This document shows, piece after piece, positions 1 to 6,193 of a DNA stretch of 7,401 bases. Position 1 is the first letter of the stretch; the number at the start of each line of letters is the position of its first letter. Source of the stretch: Desulfobacula sp. (GTDB taxonomy: Bacteria > Desulfobacterota > Desulfobacteria > Desulfobacterales > Desulfobacteraceae). Made by a program: the position numbers and the translations under genes. The DNA is taken from positions 1-7,401 of the forward strand of contig JAOZRF010000131.1 of the NCBI GenBank assembly GCA_029940245.1. The letters are read 5' to 3'. The notes below the pieces were generated by a model that saw only the letters and a list, made by a program, of their open reading frames with translations, was not told where the DNA came from and ran no database searches.

Positions 1-1768
1 ACATGGTATATTTATGGAGTTTGGGAGCAGATCCCTTGGGGGGTTTTTCCTGTCCCTCTCCCCATGGGGAATTTAATTTTCTCTTAAAAGGAAGAGAGGG
101 TCCTCCAGGGGCATCAAATGTACCGCATAATCCATTCAAAGCCTGTAATGCAGCAGTCCCATACATTCCATTGGGAACTTGTGCCACTCCAGTCCAGGAC
201 GAAACTCCTTTTTTTTCAGCCCTGGCAAATTCCACGGCGATACGCTCTATGGTATCTGCAGGAACGCCACTGATGCTGGCTGCCCATTCAGGAGTTCTGA
301 CGATTCCATCTTCATTGCCAAGCACCCTGTTCTTAAGCTCATCAAAACCATATGTCCAGTCTTTGACAAATTCTTTATCATAGAGTTCATTTTTTATAAT
401 GACGTAGCACATTGCCAGTGCAACAGCACCATCTGTTGCAGGTTTTATGGGAATCCACTCTGTGGCAGCAGTAGCTGTTTCTGATTTTCTAGGATCAAAA
501 ACCACCAGTTTTGCCCCATTTTTAAGCGCAGCTTTTAAGTGAGTGGTTTTTCGCTGCCCATAGGAAGTGGCAAATTCGTTCATGCCAAAATGAATAATAT
601 AATCAGATTCCTCATAATTAATCCACGGTCTTTTGTCATTGAGGTTATGTTCATTTGCCATACGGTTGGCATTGTCACACATGGGCCTGTGGGTCATTTT
701 CGGACATCCCAGATGGTCAAAGAGTCCCTCATGTATCCAGTTTATAAAATCATTGCCCCTGAAAAATCCTAATTTTGCAGGTTCTATACTTTTTATGCCA
801 TCTGCAACAGCGTCCAGAGCTTCTTCCCAGCTAGCCTTGCGGAAACGGCCATTCTCTTTAATAAGGGGTGCTTTAAGCCTGTACGGTGAATAGAGATGAT
901 CCGGAGATGCGGCGCCTTTAGGGCAAAGTCTGCCACCGCCTTTGGGGTCACCGGGAAGTCCTGAAACGCCTGTCAGTATGCCATCTTTTAATTTTGCCGT
1001 CATGCCGCACAGGGCGCCACAGGTATAACAATGACTGGGTATTTCCTTTGCAGGTTCTTCTTCAATTGCTCCTTCTTTCAGTGTGAAATATGTAGAATCA
1101 AGATCCAGGGAAGCACATGCTTCCATCATCTTCTGGGTGGTTTCTTCACCCCTGGTAAAGCCATCAATCCGCATATTTTCACACATTAAAGCTCCCCGTG
1201 TGAAATGGGCAAGAGCTTGATAAAAACCTGAGTTTGCAGAAGCAGTCAATTGATCACAAAAGGAATTTACCCATTTCAGATATATATTTTTAAAAAATTT
1301 TATATACGTATCTGTGTCCTGTTTTTCAAGAAGGTATCTTAAAAATTCCATTTCAACAGCAATATGATCATCAAGATCTTTAAAGTCAGGATTCTTGTGT
1401 ACCCCTGCTTTTCTAAAATATTCTCTGAGGGTTATAACCGGCTTCTGCATAAGCACTGGTTTTTTACCTGTGTGGGCAGATTCATATGGGAATGTGGGAT
1501 TGGCTCCTGCGTTAAGAAAAACATCTGCATAATCATAGCTTAATTCTTTATACAATTTTTCCGGATCTTCTTTTCTCAGACAGGAAACCATGACCTCTGC
1601 ACCACTGGCGAGATCAATGAATCCACAGCCTTTCACAGATTCAAGCAAGCCTTTAAGAAATTGTTCGTTCTGCATGCTTTTAATTAATTTCAGTGATATT
1701 TCATCACGATAAAGGGTGGAAAGAAATTGGTATCTTTTTGCCCTTGACTCCATATAAATGTTATCCAT
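1..1768 (-). CDS. TorD-type chaperone fused to molybdopterin (bis-MGD) oxidoreductase, 3' end beyond window
   Basis: The open frame runs unbroken from the ATG at 1768 to the left edge (589 codons, no stop seen). Residues about 1-215 form an all-helical TorD/NarJ-type domain, shown by FPYESAHTG (93-101) and DDHIAVEMEFL (133-143), the family's usual conserved helix. Residues from about 243 begin a molybdopterin oxidoreductase. C247, C250, C254 and C282 give the pattern Cx2Cx3Cx27C expected for the [4Fe-4S] site. C364 in RPMCDNANR is the likely molybdenum ligand. VVFDPRKSETA (422-432) and ATDGAVALAM (444-453) are typical cofactor-binding segments. TorD proteins normally act as separate chaperones that guard Mo enzymes during cofactor loading. 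Here the chaperone occupies the N-terminus, so there is no Tat signal and the enzyme is probably cytoplasmic. The substrate cannot be assigned; the family includes DMSO, arsenate and polysulfide reductases, formate dehydrogenase and acetylene hydratase. The start is supported by a strong ribosome site. The identity of both domains is secure; the reaction is unknown. Confidence 0.93.
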   Translation of the reverse strand, partial: MDNIYMESRAKRYQFLSTLYRDEISLKLIKSMQNEQFLKGLLESVKGCGFIDLASGAEVMVSCLRKEDPEKLYKELSYDYADVFLNAGANPTFPYESAHTGKKPVLMQKPVITLREYFRKAGVHKNPDFKDLDDHIAVEMEFLRYLLEKQDTDTYIKFFKNIYLKWVNSFCDQLTASANSGFYQALAHFTRGALMCENMRIDGFTRGEETTQKMMEACASLDLDSTYFTLKEGAIEEEPAKEIPSHCYTCGALCGMTAKLKDGILTGVSGLPGDPKGGGRLCPKGAASPDHLYSPYRLKAPLIKENGRFRKASWEEALDAVADGIKSIEPAKLGFFRGNDFINWIHEGLFDHLGCPKMTHRPMCDNANRMANEHNLNDKRPWINYEESDYIIHFGMNEFATSYGQRKTTHLKAALKNGAKLVVFDPRKSETATAATEWIPIKPATDGAVALAMCYVIIKNELYDKEFVKDWTYGFDELKNRVLGNEDGIVRTPEWAASISGVPADTIERIAVEFARAEKKGVSSWTGVAQVPNGMYGTAALQALNGLCGTFDAPGGPSLPFKRKLNSPWGEGQEKPPKGSAPKLHKYTM

Positions 1769-1777
1769 ACTTTATTG

Positions 1778-1784
1778 CCTCCTT
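1778..1784 (-). promoter_or_regulatory. Ribosome binding site AAGGAGG of the chaperone-molybdoenzyme gene
   Basis: Read on the minus strand, AAGGAGG lies nine bases before the ATG at 1768. It is a near-perfect Shine-Dalgarno sequence. It fixes the start at the beginning of the TorD-type domain and makes it unlikely that the molybdoenzyme part is translated separately: no comparable site was seen before residue 243. Confidence 0.85.
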
Positions 1785-1819
1785 GACAAATTATTATTTT
1801 AAAACACATAACCCTTAGT

Positions 1820-1832
1820 AACACTTAGTGTT
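1820..1832. repeat. Short inverted repeat AACACT-T-AGTGTT
   Basis: A perfect 6+6 base inverted repeat with one central base lies about 52-64 bases upstream of the leftward start codon. It sits just downstream of the sigma-54-like element on the minus strand, so it would fall at or just after the transcription start. It could be a small operator, but its short length in A+T-rich DNA makes chance a real alternative. Confidence 0.4.
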
Positions 1833-1834
1833 TA

Positions 1835-1865
1835 TTAGCCATAACCATGCCAATTGGTTGGCTAA
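1835..1865. repeat. Imperfect inverted repeat (10-bp stem, 2-base bulge)
   Basis: TTAGCCA (1835-1841) pairs with TGGCTAA (1859-1865), and ACC (1844-1846) pairs with GGT (1856-1858). The TA at 1842-1843 is bulged and nine bases form the loop. The core also contains the palindrome CCAATTGG (1850-1857). This is the most G+C-rich patch of the control region and lies 67-97 bases upstream of the leftward gene. It could be an operator for a dimeric regulator or an RNA hairpin. It overlaps the possible sigma-54 element, so the two readings compete. Confidence 0.5.
1837..1852 (-). promoter_or_regulatory. Possible sigma-54 (-24/-12) promoter for the molybdoenzyme gene
   Basis: On the minus strand the sequence TGGCAT-GGTTA-TGGCT keeps the GG-N10-GC spacing of sigma-54 promoters (consensus TGGCAC-N5-TTGCA/T). 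The -24 element has one mismatch; the -12 element has G in place of the second T and is therefore weak. Transcription would begin near 1826 and leave a leader of about 58 bases. Sigma-54 control of anaerobic respiratory genes is common, but the element overlaps an inverted repeat and may be a coincidence. Confidence 0.28.
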
Positions 1866-1944
1866 ATACTATTATTCAATGTACTAAAAATATAACTATC
1901 TGGAATCAAATGAAATATTCCTATTTTAAATTATCAAAATAATG

Positions 1945-1958
1945 ATAAAATATTTTAT
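1945..1958. repeat. Perfect 14-base A+T palindrome
   Basis: ATAAAATATTTTAT is a perfect palindrome near the middle of the divergent region. A second small inverted repeat, TTATCA (1931-1936) with TGATAA (1943-1948), overlaps its left side. Together they could form a regulator or nucleoid-protein site. Palindromes made only of A and T arise easily by chance in such DNA, so the support is weak. Confidence 0.3.
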
Positions 1959-2069
1959 GACCTGAAAGCATTATAAATTCAGCTTTAAATTAAACAAAAC
2001 ATACATATTTGATAACCCTTTAATACAAACGCATATTAGCCTATAAAGGTCTTATAAAGTAATAAAAAA

Positions 2070-2112
2070 ATTGCGCAATAAAATTATTGCACTGCATGTT
2101 TTTTATTGCACT
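2070..2112. promoter_or_regulatory. Cluster of ATTGC motifs, operator-like
   Basis: ATTGCGCAAT (2070-2079) is a perfect 10-base palindrome. GCAATAA (2075-2081) faces TTATTGC (2084-2090) across two bases. TTATTGCACT (2084-2093) is repeated exactly at 2103-2112, a 19-base step or about two helical turns. Four copies of ATTGC in both orientations thus lie within 43 bases, some 63-105 bases upstream of the candidate -10 element of the rightward unit. This is the arrangement expected for cooperative binding by an activator. The regulator is unknown. Confidence 0.45.
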
Positions 2113-2174
2113 TAAAATTGACAAATTCTGTTTGTATTCTTTTGTTTTCAATGTTACCTTTTAAAAAGTCTTTT

Positions 2175-2183
2175 TGATATAAA
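2175..2183 (+). promoter_or_regulatory. Candidate extended -10 promoter of the dikinase-phosphatase unit
   Basis: TGATATAAA fits an extended -10 element (TGnTATAAT) with one mismatch. No good -35 box lies 16-18 bases upstream, which is tolerated by extended -10 promoters. Transcription would start near 2190 and give a leader of about 29 bases. The ATTGC motif cluster lies upstream in an activator-compatible position. The prediction comes from sequence alone. Confidence 0.35.
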
Positions 2184-2218
2184 ATTAAAATAATAAATGC
2201 CATAAAAATTGATAGATC

Positions 2219-4834
2219 ATGCTAATTAAAAATTTATTCAAATACTGGACATACCAGGTATTTTCTCCGGGAACTATTTTGAGGGAAAAATACGAGTCAT
2301 TTAAGACTTTGCTGGAATATGACAAGGCCGCCCATGAGTTTATGGCAACCCTGGAGGATATTTATTATACACAGAAAAAATGTGATTTTCAGTCTATCGT
2401 AAAAATTTATGAGCACTTTTCAGATGCGGTTTTAAGAATGGTTGAAGAACTTTTAAAAATGAGCCCACCGAATTATTGGAGTTTGAAAGCCTATTTTAAA
2501 AAATTTGATTTTTATATCCGGTTTATGCTTGCCCCTCCTGAGTTTGAATTTTCCTCCCCCTTTACAATCAGATTTGACAAAATCTCATCATTTAACGAAG
2601 CCATGACAGGCAAAAAAGCATTTTCCTTATCCCTTTTGAATCAAGCGCTTTGTCTACCCGCACCCGATGGATTTGTGATCACCACCAATGCCTTTCATTA
2701 TTTTTTGGAGTATAACAATTTACGGGAACCCATTAATGAAAAACTAGCCAGCATTGATATCAATGACTTTTCATCCCTGGAACAGGCCTCCTTTGAAATT
2801 GAACAATTCATATTTAATGCCATTGTACCGGAAGATATTGATAGTGCCATAGAATCTGCTACAAAAATCCTTGAGCAACCTCATAAGATCAATTTCAGGG
2901 TTGCCCTCCGAAGCAGCGCTGTTAAAGAGGATGGGAAAGTGTCCTTTGCCGGTCAGTATCAAACCCTGTTAAATGTAAATAAAAAAAATATTTTGACTGG
3001 ATACAAACAGGTCATTGCCAGCAAATATTCTGCCCAGGCACTTTTTTATAGAATCAGCCACGGAATACTGGACAGCGAGACCCCCATAGCCGTCCTGGTG
3101 CTTGAAATGATTGATTCAAAAACATCCGGCGTGATGTATACCCGGGATATAAAAGAACCCCTGTCTGACAATTTATTGATCCACTCCATCTGGGGCCAGG
3201 GTGGGCTGCTCGTGGAAGGGGAAATATCGCCGGATGTTATCAGAATATCAAAAAAAAATCCAGATACCATCATCAGTACAAAAATTGCAAATAAAATAAA
3301 ACAGATGGTTCTAGAGCCGGAAATTCAAACCCGGGTTATTGATACAACTCAAGCAAAAAAGGATCTTCTTTCCCTTGATAAAGCATCTGCTGCAACACTT
3401 GCAAAATGGGGAATTTTACTTGAAGAGCATTTTAAGCAACCCCAGGATATTGAGTGGTGCCAGGATAAAAAGGGCAGGCTTTTTATCCTCCAGTCCAGGC
3501 CGTTGAATATTCCATCTGCTAGGAACCAAACCAATGCAAAACAAATCCAAAACCCTGAAAATAAATTTGCTAATAAAAATAGCAATAAAATGATCTGTTC
3601 CAAAGGAGAGACTGTATGTTCCGGAACCGGGTCAGGTCCTGTTTACAGGCTTGAGCACTTATCACAAATACATGATATCCCTCATGGCTCTGTGCTTGTG
3701 GTCAGACATGCATTGCCTCAATTTGTCACGGCCATAAATAAAATGAATGCCATTATTATTGACACGGGAAGCCGTGCCTGCCATTTTTCATCCATTGCCA
3801 GGGAATTTGGAGTGCCGGCCATTACAAATGTTGTCAACGGCTTTGATGATCTTGTTCATGGTAATTATGTAACAGTGGATGCTGAAAATTGTGTTGTATA
3901 CGAAGGGCCGGCAGAATCCCTGCTGGAAAAAACCATACCAAAACAGGATTTTTTCTTTGACAGCTCTTTTATGCTCAAACTGCGATATGTGATTAATTTT
4001 TGTGCCAAATTAAAACTTACCGATCCTGAATCCAAGGCATTTACCCCTGAAGCCTGTAGATCTCTCCATGATATTATCCGGTTTACCCATGAAACAGCCA
4101 TGAAAGAAATGTTTTTCATCGGAGATAGAAAAGGCAGCAGGAAAAAAGGGGCAAAAAAACTTATTTCCAATATCCCCATGCTATTTTATGTCCTTGATGT
4201 GGGACATGGAATCAAGGATGATAAAAAAAAAGAGTACCAGGGGAATGAAAACATTTTAAGACCGGAAGATATCACCAGTATTCCCATGAAAGCCTTATTA
4301 AAAGGGATTTTACATCCTGATATATGCTGGTCTGAAACCACCCATTTTGACTGGGAGGAATATGACAGAATCGTCATGGCCGGAGGCATTATCAGTGCAG
4401 ATTCTCCCCAGTTTGGAAGCTATGCCGTTCTGTCAAAAGACTATTTGAATGTAAACTTCAGATTTGGATATCATTTTGTCATCCTGGATACCATCTGTTC
4501 TTCTTCAAAAGAAAATAATTATATTCTTTTCAGGTTTTCCGGTGGGGGTGGCAGCCCTTCTGGGCGGGCACTCAGAGCCAGTTTTATTCAAGGAGTTTTA
4601 ACACGGCTTGGATTTATGGTTAATATCACATCAGATCTTATTGATGCCGAGTTCAAGCATGGTTCCTTAAAAACCATGGAAAAAACCCTGGATATGACAG
4701 GACGACTTTTGGGTGCAACTAAACTCATGGATATGTATCTTAAAGAAAACACGGAATTGGAATTGATGATTGATGATTTTATGAATGGTCGGTATGATTT
4801 CAGATCAACTGTTGATAAAGGAATTTACACATGA
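2219..4834 (+). CDS. PEP-synthase-like dikinase: ATP-grasp and phosphohistidine domains with an unassigned C-terminal domain
   Basis: An 871-residue protein. Residues 1-110 are a charged, aromatic N-terminal region. Residues about 120-430 form a PPDK/PEP-synthase ATP-grasp domain: PAPDGFVITT (147-156), ALRSSAVKEDGKVSFAGQY (229-247), LEMIDSKTSGVMYTRD (295-310), WGQGG (325-329) and QDIEW...LFILQSRP (409-428). A Lys/Asn/Gln-rich linker (430-458) leads to the swivelling phosphohistidine domain, with H522 in RACHFSSIAREFGVPAI as the residue expected to carry phosphate. Known relatives move phosphate from ATP through this His to pyruvate, glucan, rifampicin or similar. The PEP/pyruvate-binding barrel normally found next is absent. 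Residues about 580-871 form a different domain, including FRFSGGGGSPSGRALRASF (771-789). The acceptor is therefore unknown; I do not call it ppsA. The ATG at 2219 is the first possible one, since TAG at 2213 closes the frame, but its ribosome site is poor. It forms a unit with the phosphatase downstream. Confidence 0.9.
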   Translation: MLIKNLFKYWTYQVFSPGTILREKYESFKTLLEYDKAAHEFMATLEDIYYTQKKCDFQSIVKIYEHFSDAVLRMVEELLKMSPPNYWSLKAYFKKFDFYIRFMLAPPEFEFSSPFTIRFDKISSFNEAMTGKKAFSLSLLNQALCLPAPDGFVITTNAFHYFLEYNNLREPINEKLASIDINDFSSLEQASFEIEQFIFNAIVPEDIDSAIESATKILEQPHKINFRVALRSSAVKEDGKVSFAGQYQTLLNVNKKNILTGYKQVIASKYSAQALFYRISHGILDSETPIAVLVLEMIDSKTSGVMYTRDIKEPLSDNLLIHSIWGQGGLLVEGEISPDVIRISKKNPDTIISTKIANKIKQMVLEPEIQTRVIDTTQAKKDLLSLDKASAATLAKWGILLEEHFKQPQDIEWCQDKKGRLFILQSRPLNIPSARNQTNAKQIQNPENKFANKNSNKMICSKGETVCSGTGSGPVYRLEHLSQIHDIPHGSVLVVRHALPQFVTAINKMNAIIIDTGSRACHFSSIAREFGVPAITNVVNGFDDLVHGNYVTVDAENCVVYEGPAESLLEKTIPKQDFFFDSSFMLKLRYVINFCAKLKLTDPESKAFTPEACRSLHDIIRFTHETAMKEMFFIGDRKGSRKKGAKKLISNIPMLFYVLDVGHGIKDDKKKEYQGNENILRPEDITSIPMKALLKGILHPDICWSETTHFDWEEYDRIVMAGGIISADSPQFGSYAVLSKDYLNVNFRFGYHFVILDTICSSSKENNYILFRFSGGGGSPSGRALRASFIQGVLTRLGFMVNITSDLIDAEFKHGSLKTMEKTLDMTGRLLGATKLMDMYLKENTELELMIDDFMNGRYDFRSTVDKGIYT

Positions 4835-4863
4835 TCCATCCTATAAATCTGGAAGAAGTTTAA
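4831..4863 (+). other. Ten-codon mini-frame bridging the dikinase stop and the phosphatase start
   Basis: ATG at 4831 overlaps the dikinase stop (ATGA) and opens a frame reading MIHPINLEEV, which stops at TAA 4861-4863, one base before the GTG of the phosphatase gene. It also spans the ribosome site GGAAGAAG (4851-4858). It may serve translational coupling by stop-and-restart, or be the relic of a longer phosphatase N-terminus lost by frameshift. It may equally mean nothing, because frames this short are common. Confidence 0.25.
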
Positions 4864-4864
4864 G

Positions 4865-5869
4865 GTGTCTCAATACCCCATCACATGGATCACAGAAAGT
4901 CTTGCCGTCGGATATGCCCCCATGTCATATACTGAACTTGATGCCATAAAAGCCCGAGGGATTGATGCCATTGTAAACCTTTGCGCTGAATTCAGCGATC
5001 TTCATGACATTGAAGCAGCTTCAGGATTTGAAGTATATTACCTTCCTGTATGGGATGAGGATATTCCAAAAATGAAAGACATGGAAAAGGCTCTGGCCTG
5101 GCTTGACGAAGCCATTTATCTAGGGAAAAAAGTGCTGGTCCATTGTCGACACGGAGTTGGAAGGACCGGGACATTTGTCTCTTCCTATATGATTCGCAGG
5201 GGGCTTACCCTCAAAGCTGTTTCAAAAAAATTAAAATCTTCAAATGCAAATCCCTCCAATTACGATCAGTGGAAACTATTAAAAAAATATGGCAAAAAAT
5301 CAGGTGTCCTGAAAATCCGAGAACCCTCCCTGGAGATTAAAAACAGGGTAGATTTAGGTCGTTTTTTTTCTGAGTATGAATCTTTGATTAAAAATATTGA
5401 TAAAGCAGTTAAAAACCAAACAAAAGATGGTCATATCGCTTGCGGTAAGAAGGATGGCAATTGCTGTTTTGAATCTTTTGATCTTCAACTGATAGAAGTC
5501 ATTTACCTTCATTCTAAAATGAACAGGCACTTTACATCAGGCCAACGAGAATTGCTGATAAGAAGAGCCGTTCAAACATATAAAAAAGAAAATATATTAT
5601 GCCCCTTCAACAATGGTTCCGGTTGTGAGATTTATGCGTTAAGACCAGCAAGATGCAGGATTTACGGTCGACTTGACTTTTCAGCAGACAAAAAAGAGAT
5701 CAAAGATATGCTTTTTGAGCTTTCCCAAACAGTATTCCTGGCATTTTCCGGACAATTTCTACCGGATACTGGTTTTACATTTTCCGTGGCAGATACAATT
5801 TCAGGGAAATTTGTCCAGAAATATTTTCATTATATGTCTGATTATGAAAAAAATACCGAAAGTTCTTGA
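4865..5869 (+). CDS. Dual-specificity-type protein phosphatase fused to a YkgJ-type cysteine-cluster domain
   Basis: A 334-residue protein starting at GTG, six bases after GGAAGAAG. Residues 1-145 form a compact dual-specificity phosphatase. The P-loop HCRHGVGRTG (93-102) gives the Cx5R signature with C94 as nucleophile and R100 binding phosphate. D64 or D66 in VWDEDIP is the likely general acid. The enzyme should remove phosphate from a Tyr/Ser/Thr residue or from a non-protein substrate such as a sugar or lipid. After a helical linker, residues about 190-270 carry a YkgJ-like metal-binding cluster: C193, C200, C201, C246, C254 and C264, ending CEIYALRPARCRIYG. YkgJ domains are thought to chelate zinc or iron. 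The usual second Cys (Cx2Cx3CC) is replaced by K196. No signal peptide or membrane segment is seen, so it is probably cytoplasmic. It lies 30 bases after the dikinase gene and probably shares its transcript, which suggests it reverses or edits the dikinase reaction. Confidence 0.9.
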   Translation: MSQYPITWITESLAVGYAPMSYTELDAIKARGIDAIVNLCAEFSDLHDIEAASGFEVYYLPVWDEDIPKMKDMEKALAWLDEAIYLGKKVLVHCRHGVGRTGTFVSSYMIRRGLTLKAVSKKLKSSNANPSNYDQWKLLKKYGKKSGVLKIREPSLEIKNRVDLGRFFSEYESLIKNIDKAVKNQTKDGHIACGKKDGNCCFESFDLQLIEVIYLHSKMNRHFTSGQRELLIRRAVQTYKKENILCPFNNGSGCEIYALRPARCRIYGRLDFSADKKEIKDMLFELSQTVFLAFSGQFLPDTGFTFSVADTISGKFVQKYFHYMSDYEKNTESS

Positions 5870-6141
5870 CGTCGATGCAGCAACCATAAGACTGCTTGAC
5901 TCAGCCGGGGAGAATCTTTTGCTCGTAATAGATCTTGATCATCGCATCACCATGGTCAACCATACCTTTCTTAAAAACTATGATTTAAAGGAGCATAACA
6001 TTGTCGGCAGACATTGAAACGATCATCCGAAACCTCAATGGCATTTCGGAACTCAAACAAAAAATGACCCGGATTACCAAATACGAGTCAAAAGAATATG
6101 TTGGTGATGTAAAAATCGTGGATATCCTTAAAGCAGCCTAA
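5844..6141 (+). pseudogene. Remnant of a GAF/PAS sensor (histidine-kinase-like) gene
   Basis: Three recognisable scraps lie end to end. From 5844, KKIPKVLDVDAATIRLLD resembles the first helix and strand of a GAF domain. It then jumps at once into LLLVIDLDHRITMVNHTFL, the opening of a PAS domain, which stops at TGA 6015-6017. In another frame, from about 6001 to TAA 6139-6141, comes ELKQKMTRITKYESKEYVG followed by KIVDILKAA, like the C-terminal end of the dimerisation helices of such sensors. Most of the GAF domain, the rest of PAS and the kinase core are missing. This fits an intact sensor gene reduced by at least two deletions and a frame change. The first scrap overlaps the last codons of the phosphatase gene in another frame, so the phosphatase tail may have been altered by the same event. 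Functional coding is unlikely. No terminator was seen in the 52 bases after it. Confidence 0.6.
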
Positions 6142-6193
6142 GATCAAACCGGCGCGAAGGAAGAATACTAATAATTTGAATCATGGCTTGTTT

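Larger units (their letters stand above)
1769..2218. other. Divergent intergenic control region, A+T-rich, non-coding
   Basis: These 450 bases separate two genes that read away from each other. I see no credible coding frame; the stretch is strongly A+T-rich with stops in the frames inspected. It holds the leftward ribosome site, an imperfect hairpin and short palindromes near 1820-1865, an A+T palindrome at 1945-1958, a cluster of ATTGC motifs at 2070-2112 and an extended -10 promoter candidate at 2175-2183. No known riboswitch or tRNA-like fold was recognised. It must hold the promoters of both flanking genes, but none has been shown experimentally. Confidence 0.8.

Noticed and set aside
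3..893. Four overlapping plus-strand frames of 77-126 codons
   Set aside because: They are opposite-strand shadows of the molybdoenzyme gene, whose frame gives recognisable Fe-S and cofactor motifs throughout. The shadows have no domain-like sequence.
1769..1870. Molybdenum-cofactor riboswitch upstream of the molybdoenzyme gene
   Set aside because: The leader is short and A+T-rich with only one small imperfect hairpin. The larger multi-stem fold expected for that element is not visible.
2118..2123. TTGACA as a -35 box for the dikinase gene
   Set aside because: No acceptable -10 element lies 16-18 bases downstream; that stretch is T-rich. The extended -10 at 2175 is a better candidate.
2771..4389. 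Minus-strand frames of 63-104 codons inside the dikinase gene
   Set aside because: They lie opposite the conserved ATP-grasp and C-terminal sequence and show no ribosome sites or protein-like motifs.
2219..4834. Annotation as PEP synthase (ppsA), pyruvate phosphate dikinase or rifampicin phosphotransferase
   Set aside because: The PEP-binding barrel is absent, and the domain order does not match rifampicin phosphotransferase, whose acceptor domain sits between the ATP and His domains.
6001..6141. A 46-residue gene starting at TTG 6001 with AAAGGAG seven bases upstream
   Set aside because: The apparent ribosome site is also the coding sequence of the PAS scrap, and the product looks like the tail of a sensor kinase. 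A remnant is the simpler explanation.
6142..6193. Shared terminator between the convergent units
   Set aside because: I could not find a stable stem followed by a T-run on either strand in this interval.
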